Below, one piece after another: positions 24,683 to 37,479 of a stretch of DNA of 64,000 nucleotides. The translations under genes were made by a program, and so were the position numbers. Numbering within the stretch: position 1 is the first letter of the stretch; every line of letters starts with the position of its first letter. Source of the stretch: Trichinella spiralis (taxonomy: Eukaryota > Nematoda > Enoplea > Trichinellida > Trichinellidae); the NCBI GenBank assembly GCA_000181795.3, contig CM012953.1:11450416-11514415 (forward strand). Reading direction: 5' to 3'. The notes under the pieces are model-generated. The model was not told the origin of the DNA, did not search any database, and saw only the letters and a program-made list of their open reading frames with translations.

Positions 24683-26642
24683 TTATGGCAGATGAGAAGG
24701 CATGACTGATTTTTTGAATTTCAAAGGTAAAGCTTTTTGCAGTTTTGTTCGAATCTTGCTCAGTTCGATGAGTCTAACAATGGCCGTCAGGAGAAAGCCA
24801 ATTGGTTGCATCAGCCAGATTGCAAACGGTATTACTGTACTGTCGAGAAAGATTGTGGAGAAGACCCTGTAGGTGGCTGGCAAATTTTGAACGCTGAAAT
24901 TCAACGCTATCAGCATGACCACCTTGCGGACCATTTCCCAATTTCGCCTGGTCTGCACTGCTCTTACTGACTGGTGGCTAGACCTGCTGATTGGCATGTA
25001 AAGCAGCCAGGCAACGAAGATCAATACTCCCACAAAACCTACCGTACCGGTATACGCTAGGTGAATGTTGAAATAAGTTTGCGATACCACCAGCTCGTAA
25101 TAGCAGGCAATTGGTATAGGCTCGTTATTGGTCAGAATGTCGGTCCAGCAGAGGCTCACGTCCACCACGGATACAGTTGTGTAATAAATGAGTGGGAATT
25201 TGTTGAGCAGCAGTGCTTTTAGGGGACTGCCTTGTTGATTGTTTTGCAGTGCCAGAACACTTTCAAATGCCATGATCAACGTTGCACCACTGATGAACAC
25301 ATCGCCGACCGCGTAGAATGTCGGATGTATTGCTATTACTATGCAGTAACCTTTGAGGATGGTGTCGTCTGAAGTTTGATAAGTTATCATTCTTGCATAA
25401 TCACTCGTGTAAGCTATTCCAAGCAGTGTACTGCCTAAGGAGAAGCCTGAAATTTTTTTTCCTCAACCGATGCACACAAAAACACACATACTGTTGCGAC
25501 TGTTTTTCAAAAGTTTAAAACCAAGTAATATTATTTAAAGTTGTAATATTTAGGATAAATTAATATTATTAAAAGATTCTTTTTATATTTTTTAAAATTA
25601 ATTTTTAAGATATACTTTACACTTATATTAGTCATGGTGTTTAAAACAATATAAGTTATAGTTCATTCAATTTAGCAATAACTTATCTGTTATGTCTACT
25701 GTATTTTCCTTTTATTTTTCTTTATATTTATTAGATGTATTTTAAAATTTTTCTTCAGCTGATTTTTTTATGTACAATTATTTATTTATTTTCACTTTTA
25801 TTTAAATCATTGATACTTCTCTGTTATTATGAATGCAGAATGTAGAGTTGCATGAATTATGTTACACATCTGATACTGCTTGTTTTGAATGCAAGAAATG
25901 AAAAATTAGGTAATAAATTCTTGTTTCTTTTCAGTTTAATCAATTGCAATGTCCAGCTAAGTGATGTGCAGGTTAAAGTTTTGTCATTTGATTGCTCAAG
26001 CTTGTTGAGCAGCTTTTAAAATTGTATTTCTTTTCAATGTGAAATATTTTCAGTGCAAAATTCATAGTCGCCAAATAGCAACTGTGCAGTGATTGATTTG
26101 TGAATGGAAAAAAACTGTCAATTAATTATTGAATGAACAATAATATTATTAATTTTTATATTCGTATTTATATAAAAATCAGCTGAATTTGTTGCAAAGA
26201 TTCAAATTAAAAAAATGTTGGTCGAAAAATAGCGCATCATTTTTAAAACATTTTTACTTTTCACAAATTCATAAGCGGAAAATTTGTAATTTACCAAAAA
26301 ATGAAAAATACTTTGAATTTTTTATTGATAAATTATTTTAATAAAATTTGCAATAGTGGTTGCTAGTCAGTATGTATTACCTGCAAAAAAGTTGTCGAGC
26401 TTTGTCTTCCTTTTCTTTCGCATGGTGGTCACTAGCAGGCAAATGTTAGCAACTGTAGAAAGTACAGCAAAAATTATGTATATTTTGAAATTGCGATCAT
26501 TCTGGTCGATAATTTCTAATTCCTCCATGGTGAAATTTGGAGAAGATGAATTTCGGAATGGAAATATGATATTCGTGGTGTTTTGGGATGAAAAATCCAA
26601 AGCAGCTGCCCCGTTGTACTCATCCAATGCAACGGCATTCAT
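24683..26642 (-). CDS. serpentine 7TM receptor 2
   Basis: Two exons, minus strand: 26642-26381 and 25446-24683, joined in phase 1 across a 934-base intron; 341 residues. The N-terminus carries several N-glycosylation sites (NTT, NSS, NFT). TM1 is IYIIFAVLSTVANICLLV, followed by KKRKTKLDNFFAG and the intron, as in its paralogues. TM3 ends AFESVLAL where rhodopsin-class receptors have DRY. Cys in KGYCIVIA and ACYYELV may form the TM3-ECL2 bridge. The third loop is basic (RAVQTRRNWEMVRKV); TM7 includes IWLMQPIGFLLTAIVRL. Likely a chemosensory or peptide receptor of nematode type; I cannot assign a class. Confidence 0.85.
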
Positions 26643-26659
26643 CGGATTTTATTGAGCCT

Positions 26660-29600
26660 AATCTGCGTAATAGAAAATTTTGCTTTTCACAAATCAATAC
26701 TTGTGTTTAACGTTAAAAACAATAATGGAATTATTAAAAAAAAATTGAAAATTGATTTCTCACGAGTTGAACAAGGAAAATATGGTGAAACTTGTTGTTT
26801 GTTGTAATGAAATGAATGAATGTGTTTTACTTGTCTTGGCATCATCATCACTGACAACATGGAAATATTGCACCTATTAGAAGTTGCTCTATCCAAATCC
26901 TTTTGTCAAATATAATTTTAATTCCTTGTCATGATGTTGAATTATGGAATTAAATTAAGAAATGTATCTAAACTTCAATAATGCAAATAATTATATTCTA
27001 TTTATATTTTTTGCAGGAAATGGTGCATCATGATATTGGATTCCTGTACTCGCGGAAAATACCGTGGAAAAGAAAATTGAAAGTTGGTTTCAATGTTTTA
27101 ATTTGTTGTGACGTTTGGACAAATTAATGTTTGAAAGAAATTCCATACTTTTAAGTCAGTTAATTGTAATGCTATTTTTATTTTGTATAAAAACTAATAA
27201 ATACAACGAATAAACTTTTCTCTTAGATGTCGCATGTCATTTCAGAACTTTGCACAAATATGTGATATAATTTATAAAGTTTTATTTTAATAATTATAAA
27301 TGAATATTTACATTAAAAATGAATCAGTTTACGGTATATATGTAAAAAAAAGTAACATTGTTTAGAAGTAATTCTTCAGCGGCTTATTTCAAGCTTAGTA
27401 TTCACAGTTATTTTGTATTTCAAATAAATAAATAGATTCAACTTGTATTTTTTTATTTAAATTTTTAATTGATGTGTGATTAGCTTTTAGGTAGATTGCA
27501 GAATAATGAATAAATTTGTATAGATGAGAAATCTTGTGCTTTAATTTATTTACTGAAAGATCTGCTAAATGCAAAAATTAATAAATGATTTTTAAAAATT
27601 ATGCAGGAAAAAGCATTAAAATGAAAAATAATTTTTGGAACATTTTTTTTCAAATTATTAAAATTTAGTAATTGGTTTTGTGTGATACGTATGCTCGTTG
27701 TAACAGTATTGAATAAATAATTGTAAGAAGTTTCGTGGACATTGGACAAACCGAATAAACCGTCGATTAGAGCAGTAGCAGAAGCAAATTTTTGAAAATC
27801 AGCTTTCTCTCAATAAATGAATAATGTTTATTAATAAAGGGGCTAGCGTTTTGTGAAACCAGGCGAATTTTTCATTTTTACAATTAGAAAAGTGAATGGA
27901 GTATGGCATGTGTGTGTGAGAAAATGAGAATTTAAACATAACTTATTTTGTTTACTGCATTTAATTGAAATTAATGAAATTGGAAATTTCTTCATAGTCG
28001 AACAATCTTGAAATGCTTCTTAAATTACCATTATATGCCTTGCATAATATGTGAATATTATTTCACTTTTGTATTACAACTGTAAATAAATATGGCACAG
28101 CTGAAATAGCATATGCAAGTTATTTCTTGTTCAATAAATGTTTTATCAGAAATATCAGTTTTTCGTTGCACATCTGAATTGGGAAAAACTATATTATCAA
28201 CTTGAAGTTTCTTTGATAGACATGAAACATATAATAATCACAATAAATTGATAGAAACATTTTCGAGCAAAGTTCATTTTTTCAAAAATGTTCAGCTTAA
28301 GAATAATCCTAACATGATGGCATGTGTAAATTAGATTGTTTAAAAAATTTTTATATTAAGAAAGTTGAAAAATAAAAATTTTTAATCAACTGCAACGTAC
28401 ATTTTGATGAAAAAGAACAATCTCAAATTGAGTTGACATCAATAAATTTCAATGCAATGCAAATTCGCTGTATCTCTTAGCAGCTTGTTGTTTTGAATGA
28501 AATGACAAACATATTAAGACAATATTAATTTTTTCATTCTGAACCCATTTACTTTAGCTTAATGCGCCTCACTGCAAAGTAATCAACTATCTGTATGTAT
28601 ACGCAGGGATATGTTGCTGTTTGGGATCCTTGTGCAATCAATGTATATTCACTGTGTTTTGTGTTTCTAAAATAATCAATAGGTGAAAGATTACTAAATT
28701 CTAATTCTCAAATTGTATGAGATGTTTTACTTATTCAGATATAAGACAAAGCAAAATATTAATTAAAATTTCATAATCAGCTTTGAGTATATTGATTAAA
28801 AAATCTGTAAAATGTTTTTAATACCAAGTTGCAGAGATGATTAGAAAAAAGAAAAAATAGCATCTTTCAATAACATATGTATTTTGCTTTTATTTGATGT
28901 ACAAAAAATAATTAAAATCATAATAAACAATCACTTTTTTATATGTGATATTTTCATATTTTTTCAATGACAAACACATGCAGTGAATGTATGTGCTATA
29001 TAAAAATAACTGGCTGCTTGAATTTTACAAAAAAATTGATATGATGGGCATTAAAATGGAATTAAAGTGAGCGAAAAAGTAATTTACACCTTATTTTCCT
29101 CGTACTTATATATATATATATATAGTTTCATTTTTACCATTCTTTATTTCACGTATGATACCTTTAAATTTAAGTTACTATTCGTCATGGATTGTAATGT
29201 TTAGAATGAATAAAACTTGATACACTGCTTAAGAAACTCAGTAACTTGAAGGTGATTAATTTTATTTTCTAGAAAAATCTTAGATTAAAATTCATTTAAT
29301 TATGGAATTGCGCATCCTTCAAAATTCTCCACAATGCTTTTTCCTGTTGATGTTTATCAAGTAAAATCTACATACCTCTTAAAGAAAATTTGTTCTTTTT
29401 TCTTGAACAAGCATCTCAACTGCTTCTTGCTTACTGAACCTCGAATGCACAACCATGTTTATTGGGCCTTTTGAAAACTGCACGTAAACATAGAAAATTA
29501 ATTGCTTTAAAAAATGAAAAAGTGAATTATCCCGTGTGGTAACGTGAAATATTTACGACTTGGAACCAAAACAAATGCAAGCGAATAAAGAATCCCTTTT

Positions 29601-31130
29601 TTAAAATGATATTTTTTTACTGTAAATTGGAAATTTGTAAAATTTTTAAAGCATTAAAAAAATCTTCATTCATGCTCATTCAACTTCATTCGAAATAAGC
29701 TTTAGCTTATACAGGCAAGCCAATTTTCGTGTCTAAATTATGCCTAGCCAATTTGCTTTTATTAAAATCCATTTATTATTAACTGAATGAACATTTAATT
29801 TGTGATGAAACTATATCATGAATCATTATAAGCAGTGAGTGTTATTAAGTCATGTTTATTTTTTTTAATAGTAAATTTCATCAAATCTATTATGCATTAG
29901 TTAAACTGGCATGATAAATCTCACAATTTCAATGAATTTTATATTAAAACTCTGTTTTGATTTTATTTCACATCTTATTTATTTGAATCAAAATGCAGCT
30001 TATTTGAAATATTGATTTTCATATTGCTAATTTTTTAGTTGGAGAATTTTCAAAACACTGATATAAGCATTAACACATGAAACGTACACCAGCTACAAAC
30101 TCTGGTCACAAAAAGTGAATTACAATTAATTTTTATAAAGTTATATGAATAAATCAATATTGATAAATTTAAGTAAAATAAACACATTTGCATACAATTT
30201 TCTTTTAGTATTGATTGCATTAAATGCATGCCTAATGATAATTGGAATCACACAGATTTACATATTTTTGAAATTATTAAAGAAGTAATTTATTATTATC
30301 AGTACTCTGTATATGATAGAAGTGAAAGTTTTGCTTTTATTGTTTATTTTCATTGTGATATTTATTTTGAAAATACAAGAGAGTAAAAAAATTTTTCATT
30401 TTATAATTTATTGCATTCAATTATATCATAAAAACTTTCCTATTTTTCAAAAACTGTATGATGAGCAAATGTATGACATTTATGTTGTATGTTTTGTTTT
30501 GCTCATCGTTTAGTAGGTAATAATTAAAAATTATCATAATTAACAGATTCATTGAATGAATAATGCTTGAGAAAATAAAATAGTATTAATAATGGTAGAC
30601 TGTGTGCGTGTATTTGTTAATAATTTGAATTGAATATCTTGTATTTTTTCTTTATGCATGTAAAACTTTTTCAAATAGTTTTTTTCCTCAATTTAGCTCA
30701 CTCACGTGCAGCATATCACATTAGCCGTCATGTTTTTTGCAGTGCTCCATATTGTTGCTAACAATTCTGGTTTAACATGCCTGGTGGGTGTATGGGGCAC
30801 TTTTCCACTTTTACAAATGAAAATGACTATGAACACATTGACAAATATAGGTTTTCAATTTTTTTCCCTCTCCAAAATCAGGTCATTACACATTTTGTTA
30901 TAGCCAAGCTTTTACTTTGGTGATGGTATTTATGAATTATTTTATTTCATTGGCATAATATAAATTGACAGTCGTTTCCTTCTTCATGAAACCGCTTAAT
31001 ACCGCATTTGTTTAGCAACTTGTCCATTTATTGCTATTAGCACTAAATACAACACATACACATCCGAACGCAGCTTTCTCTTCTGTACGAAGCTTTCTCC
31101 TCTGAACGCTGGTTGTAAGCATTGAAAGCA
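26660..31130. other. 4.5-kb AT-rich desert
   Basis: No exon chain, RNA gene or transposase recognised. Contains a TA run (29106-29124). An open frame at 30313-30513 is low-complexity hydrophobic text, and one at 30706-30903 has no match. The 5' UTR/promoter of the WAP-like gene 1 must lie at the right end. Confidence 0.45.
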
Positions 31131-31141
31131 TATCTGTGAAT

Positions 31142-31958
31142 ATGATTTTTTCAATTAGCTTTGGATTTCTTACTTTTTTATCACTGGGTAATTGTAAGTT
31201 CATTTTTCTGATTTATTTTCATTTCAAAATATTTGAACTGTAATCTACAGCTTACCATGTTTACTTTTTTAGCATGCTAAACTTTAATTTCTTTTTTGTT
31301 TATTCACTTTACACATGCAAAGTTGTTTTTAAATTTAATAATAATTCAATATTGTTAATGTATAAAATATGATTTCATTCAATAATGATCAAATAATTCA
31401 TAAATTATTACTTGCATGCCGCTCCAGAGATATTTCAATTGAAATTCTTATAAATTACTGATACAATTTGTAGTGGCCAATGGAAAATTTGACAAAGCTG
31501 GACTTTGTCCATTGCCTCCTGGTCCAACAGTATCCAACGCGATCAATTACTGCAATCGGGATGATGATTGCAAAGACGCAATGAAATGTTGTCCAACAAT
31601 CCTCGGTCGTCGTTGTATGAATCCTGATTCGAAGAGAAGTACGTTAAATTGAAAATTATTAATTATTAATACTTTATTTTTCTAAAAAATAGTTATTTGT
31701 CCTGATGGATCCAAGGCACAGCAGACATGCGACGCTGACAGTGATTGTCACAACAATCTGAAATGCATTAACGGCATTTGCTGTCCAGAGAAGAAAGATA
31801 GCAACGATGACAGCAAGTCAGGATCTTGCCCTCAGCTGATTGTTCCTTCAGGTTATGCAATTGGGAAAGACGATGAATGCCGAGGTGATTTGCAGTGCAG
31901 TGGGAAAAGAAAATGCTGTCAAACTTTAGCTGGAAAACGCTGCTTACTTCCTGTTTGA
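31142..31958 (+). CDS. secreted WAP-like cysteine-rich protein 1
   Basis: Three exons (31142-31187, 31474-31638, 31693-31958), both junctions phase 1, 158 residues. Exon 1 encodes just a signal peptide (MIFSISFGFLTFLSL); the cleaved protein starts near VANGKFDKAG. Three cysteine-rich repeats follow, each with the WAP/lustrin-like spacing: a CP start, D-x-C, and CC followed by R-x-C. The first contains AMKCCPTILGRRC, the last KRKCCQTLAGKRC. Each repeat shows six cysteines rather than the eight of a full WAP domain. Such proteins are often protease inhibitors or secreted products of parasitic worms; no inhibitory loop can be asserted here. AATAAA at 31994-31999. Exon 1 was chosen because it is the only nearby signal-peptide exon ending in phase 1. 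Confidence 0.8.
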
Positions 31959-31999
31959 TTTCATGCGATTATTTATGATTCAATCTGGGTATAAATAAA

Positions 32000-33880
32000 A
32001 CTTTACCAATCTTGAAAATTACAATTTTATAAAAACAGACATTGTTTTTTACACATATTCAGAAAAATATACCATTTCATTTTTACATTTACATGTGTTT
32101 ACATTACATCAAATAATAACTCTGGAACAGTCATATAAATGAAACTAAACGAGAAAAGAAAAAAATTTTTGAGATGAATATTATTCATTCATATTCATAT
32201 TGTTGAAAGAAGAAAAATCCATTAATATGTAATCTCTATTAGCATTCATCAATTTACCGCAACTGTGTAAAATAATTTTTTAGTATTAATGTTATTTTGC
32301 ATCATTAAAAAATATACGTCTCTTAAAATTAATTCCACAAAATAATAAGCATTTATTTATGCACGATAAAAGTTTTTCATATTCATTCTTTAACGGATGT
32401 TTTCTACTGGTTTATTTCTGTAACCAGAACTGACTCATCGCTTTTGCAGACATGATTATTATCATATTATTTTTTATTATTGATGAAATATTTATGAACA
32501 GCTGTGCTTGAAAATCAGCTTATTTCACAAAAGCATGACTGCCATTGAAACCGGTTTAAATAAAGCAGTTGTGTTACTAATTTTATGATTCATATTTGAC
32601 AATTTCATGAACAACAAAATAAAGCAATGAGAATACAATATTCACAATAGAAAATACTGGTTTGAAAATAAAATGATTTAGCAGAAGTAAACAAATTTAG
32701 AATCAAACAACTTCATATGCACATACATATATATATATATATATGCCCATTATTTCACATTAAAATAAATCTTAACCTAATGTCATATTAAATGCTATAA
32801 AAATTAGTAATGTACAATAGTAAAATTTGCAATTTTAAAAATTAAGAAATTGCGCGATGCAACAAACATTTCTAAAATAATTTAATCAGTAAAATTGCAG
32901 AATATCAAATGTTGAACTCTAAAATGGAAATTCAAACCTTCTCTTAACAAACTAGCCATAAATATTGCAAATATCATTGAAGTTATTAATCAAATTTTAA
33001 AGATATTTATTAAAACTTAATAATTAACGTCATAAAAATGTTGAATAAATTAATTTTATTAATAATAAGCAAAATTATGCAACATTTCATATAAAACAAA
33101 CAAAAAATAAAATAAACTCACTGCAAATTTAGCAAACAATCTAAGTTTCATCAATTAAAGAAAATTACATAAATGTTTACAATAATGCATTTAAAATTTA
33201 AAAAGAAAATTATGCAATAAAAAATGATGAATAATATAAATTGAAATAATTAATTCAAAAAATCAGCTGAACTATAATCAACAAATTTTTAGTATGCAAA
33301 ATTTGTTCATTTTCCATATTTGTACACTTTATACAGTTACCTTTTATTATTATTATGTACAAAACCGCACACATTGATAGATCTTTTTAGTTAATTTTAA
33401 ATTGAAATAAGTAGTACATAAAGATTAAAAATGGAATCTATTTTCAATAAATGATCACTAATAATAATTAATTAATGTATTCATAATTAAGAATATTTAA
33501 AAATAGAGTCATTCTTCATTATTTTTAATGTTCACTTTTATTAACAATTAATAGAATTAATACTAACAATAATTAAGAAATAAAACGTTATACAAATAAA
33601 GCAACACATAATGAAGGTAATTTTTTTACAAAAATTGTTTTTAATATGCATTTTAACTGCATTTTCTATAGCTGAAATAAGTACGTAGCTGCTTTGTAGC
33701 TTAGTAATACAAATGTAGTTAGTTCGTAGTTTTCTTACAACATTACAGACATTATTTACACAGTTTAAAACATTTTCTTACGAACTGCTGAAGAAAAATA
33801 CTAAACTATAATAGGTATATAAAATCAGAGTTTCTTATGCATTGAAACTTGCTGAATAAAGCAAAAGAAACCATGTTAAA
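32000..33880. other. AT-rich spacer between WAP-like gene 1 and tRNA-Ser
   Basis: Nothing recognised other than a TA run at 32726-32744. Confidence 0.5.
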
Positions 33881-33886
33881 AGATTT

Positions 33887-33968
33887 CGACGAGGATGGGA
33901 TTCGAACCCACGCGGGGAAACCCCAATGGATTAGCAGTCCATCGCCTTAACCACTCGGCCACCTCGTC
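33887..33968 (-). tRNA. tRNA-Ser(GCU)
   Basis: Minus strand, 82 bases including discriminator G. Acceptor GACGAGG pairs with CCTCGTC. Box A is TGGCCGAGTGG, box B GGTTCGAATCC. The anticodon loop CTGCTAA gives anticodon GCU (serine AGC/AGU codons). A class II variable arm (TTGGGGTTTCCCCGC) is present, as expected for Ser. No intron. A TTTT terminator follows 9-12 bases downstream (around 33877). Confidence 0.98.
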
Positions 33969-34225
33969 TGATACAGAGTATTCGAAAATTTAGTAAAAAA
34001 CCATGCAATTCTGTAAATAGTCACTACAATCTCCTTTACAAATAAATAATTGATTCATTTTATTAATTTATAATTTTCAATATGTCATTTGAATTTTAGA
34101 AATTTCACAGAATAAGAATATCAACCAAATTCATACATCTAGTCAAATTTTTTCAGCTTTTAACATTTAATAAAAGTGATTAGAAACTATAAAATGCAAA
34201 TCTGATTGTAAATTTCAATAAATCA

Positions 34226-35280
34226 TCAAATGGGTATTAAACAACGTTTTCCTAATAATGTTGGGCAACATTTCCGGCTTCCAGGACAGTCTGAATCTTG
34301 CTGGCATTTGTTTTCATGAACAATTTTCCATCCATCAGGAACTACCAAGACCGGACATTTGCCAGATTTGATTCCGTTTGGAACACCTGGACAGCAGACA
34401 AACTGATAACACTGCCTATTAGCTGGGCAATCAAGATTCGTTAAGCATGTTCTATCAGCGATACTTTTGTCAGGGCAAATTACTAAAGCAAAAAATTAAA
34501 ACCTGCAAAAGTGAATAAAATTCTTTAGACTGTGGTTTAAATTTACAGCGACTTGGATCAGGCAACATGCACTGACGTCCAAGTATTGTAGGGCAACACT
34601 TCATTGCATTTGCACAATCTTCATCCCAGTTGCATCTGCTAATTCCCTGATCGCTTGGCTTTTCAGCTGGAAGAGGACACAGGCCAGCTTTTACGAAATG
34701 TGAATCACCTGAAATTATTCTCATTAGCTTAGCTCAACTTTTAATTTAAAATCAATTTGGTGATTTATTGCATTCATCTCCAGTCAATAATTTTATAATA
34801 TTATTTGTAATTCTTCTTCCTTACTATAATTAATAGATTATCAAAGCCTGAGATGAATCAAAGTTGGAACAAAATTTATTGAACTTATCACGTTTGAAAT
34901 ATTGCTCAGAAAACTGCTTTTTTGTTTTTAAATAAATTTTTAACGTATTTTTATTTGTACCACTTATGCATTTTCATGTTGATTTATTTCAAATGCATGA
35001 AAACATAATATATATTAATTTTTGATCGAACGTAGGTAGCAAATTATGAAAAAAGAGAAATCATAGCGGCATTATATTCATTCACCTGCAGCACCATAAT
35101 TTATTTATCATAATTTTTTCAACGATTCATATTAAAAAAAGAAATAATTTTACCATTTGATAATGATTAAAAATAATTAAACTCGGCAATAATAATATAT
35201 TTCAGAAAAAGCTCACTTTTTCTAATATTACTGAAGAAAAAAATGAAATAAAGCAAAAGTCCGGGATTCCAAGTCAACAT
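34226..35280 (-). CDS. secreted WAP-like cysteine-rich protein 2
   Basis: Three exons, minus strand: 35280-35232, 34708-34547, 34482-34226, both junctions phase 1, 155 residues. Exon 1 is a hydrophobic signal peptide (MLTWNPGLLLYFIFFFS). The mature part begins DSHFVKAGLCPLP, matching FDKAGLCPLP of WAP-like protein 1, and then carries AMKCCPTILGRQC, ICPDKS, and a last repeat ending KCCPTLLGKRCLIPI. Three six-cysteine repeats occur in the same order. It is a paralogue of gene 1 in inverted, convergent orientation, with the tRNA-Ser gene between them. Probably secreted; the function is inferred only from the fold. Confidence 0.82.
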
Positions 35281-35299
35281 GATCGCTGTTGTGTTAAAA

Positions 35300-36050
35300 A
35301 TGCACGAAAATTATCACAGAAATATTTCATAAACAGTAAGTTTGAAATGATTCATAAGAACAGGTGAACTAGAATCAATTTTATTTTAATTTTACAAATG
35401 CCGGTCTGAGGTAGAACTGGATGCCTCATAATGATGTTTATTGGCAGAAAGAATGATAATTTGTTTATGATAATAAGAATTATTATTATTATCATTAAAT
35501 TGCCATATGTTACAGATAAAAAAATGAATTTTTGAATTTTTCATTGTACAGAATTTTAAATAAAATTCAATTTTAATCTTTAGAATTATAATTATTGCTG
35601 TATGATAAAAATTTTGCTTGATTGCATTACATAATTGAAAAAGAAGAAAGCGAAAGAAAAAATTAATGAAGAAAGCATAAATTTATTACAAAATTGTTCG
35701 TAATAAAACACCATACGCATGATTTATATTTTATTCTATAAACAATTACCTCAAAGCAGTATTAGTCAACATTGTTCTTTGAAGTTTTGATCAATGCAAT
35801 GCAGTTAATCTAAAATGAGTACTCTGGCCTAAATGTTCTTTGATCCGTTATCTGTTTTAAGTTTATAATTTATGCATATATGCATATATACATATATACA
35901 CATGTATGTGTGTGCATAGCAATATGCAATAATATATGCAATATAATAGTAAAACCAGTCGCAAAGATTACACTCTAATAAATGAATATCAGTTTCTTTT
36001 TTTCATTAGCTTTATTTTGATTAATTCAAGAATTTTTGCAGATATAATCA
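35300..36050. other. intergenic spacer
   Basis: AT-rich DNA between WAP-like gene 2 and GPCR 3. Around 35870-35910 there is an imperfect (AT/CA)n run. No gene seen. Confidence 0.5.
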
Positions 36051-36054
36051 GTTA

Positions 36055-37477
36055 TTATTTTGGAGTTACCTTGCACTTCAGGTTTAATGGCACCACATGA
36101 TTGCTGCTGCTGCTTTTCAGTTTAGATTTCAACATGCTGGATAACGAAGGACTGTAATTTTTCATTGCAGACAACAGCTTAGAATCAGTGAACAGACGAC
36201 ACAGGGGCGCAATGCTAAGGCCGACCGGCTGAATTGTCCACATGTAAATTTGCCACTGATACTTCTTGTTCAGATCGAAAAATTGGGTAATAAGTACAAA
36301 AGTGTAAGGGATCAGTTGGCAAAAAACTGTAAACAATACCATCAGGATGATTTGCTTCATTACGACAATTTGTCGTTTTATTTGAATTTTGCGAACGCAA
36401 GAATAAGTAGATCGACTGAACAGTATTGCAATGGACGAAGCAACGTACAAAGCAATGGCAAAAATGTCGCACAAAGCAATAAAAGCTAGGTGAACTTTGA
36501 AATAAATAGCGCAAACAATTTCATAATACCAACAGTAAGTTAATACCAACTCCTTCTTTGTTACACATTGAATAATTAACAAACATGAGTGGCAAATATC
36601 AGCAAGTATGCAAATTTTCCAAGAATGTTGGATTACTGACTGCACAATGAAGAACATCCTTTTTCTTTTTATGACGGCAGTGAAACAATCCAGCGCAATA
36701 AAAAATATGTTAACCGACATGTGAATGTCGCTGATGGAGAACAATATGGAATAAGGGGGTAGAATGACGCAAAAAATTGATCTTGTAAAACAGACTCTTC
36801 TTCCAACTGCAAACCGTCTTCCAAGATACCCAACATATGCAAATCCATTCAACATGCAACCAAAATAAAATCCTACAGCACAATGCAAATATGCATTTTA
36901 GGCATATGATGTGCAGATTTATTTATAAATAGATAATAAATAGCTCTTCTTATACATTTTTGTAGTGAAACCAAAAATTCTGTCAAAAAAAACCAATTTT
37001 TTATATACTGATTGAGTAATAATTTAATTTATGTTTAATTTTGATTGAATATCTAGAATATATGTATGTTGGATAATAATAAATATTACATGATTTAGTT
37101 TTTATTATGAAAGAATTCACTGTATTGGATTAGAATTAATCACTCATAAATCAAGTCTACGAAGTAAAAGCTACAATGCAAATTAAAATATATTTAATGC
37201 AAAGAGTTCAAAAAATGTGCTTAAGAAGTTTTTATGCATGATTTCAAGAATTTTACTGTGGCATACCTTGCTGCAATGAATATGCTTTCTTTTCTGCAGA
37301 TCTCAAAGCAAATAAATGAAGTAACAGGCCATTGCTGATGATGCAAATTATGCCAAATACAAGCTGTAGAATGTTTATATTAAAGGTTTCTTCTTCTCGT
37401 TTTATAGCTTCAGTTACATATTCCATACACAAGTTATACGTATGACGGAAATTATCCTGGATGCACAAGTGGTGCAT
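36055..37477 (-). CDS. serpentine 7TM receptor 3
   Basis: Two exons, minus strand: 37477-37267 and 36872-36055, phase 1 junction (SLQQ-G-FYFG), 342 residues. TM1 is LQLVFGIICIISNGLLLHLF. TM3 ends FIALDCFTAV (DCF in the DRY position). Cys in RRVCFTRS and TYCWYYEI are candidates for the extracellular disulfide. The TM5-TM6 loop reads RKIQIKRQIVVMKQIILM, similar in layout to receptors 2, 4 and 5. TM7 has MWTIQPVGLSIAPLCRLF. The tail is Ser/Lys-rich (SSMLKSKLKSSSSNH). Nematode chemoreceptor-like; ligand unknown. Confidence 0.85.
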
Positions 37478-37479
37478 GG

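Noticed and set aside
30706..30903. Alternative signal-peptide exon for WAP-like gene 1 (MFFAVLHIV, ATG 30730)
   Set aside because: Possible in phase, but the donor is weak and farther away; the exon at 31142-31187 is a better signal peptide with a GTAATT donor.
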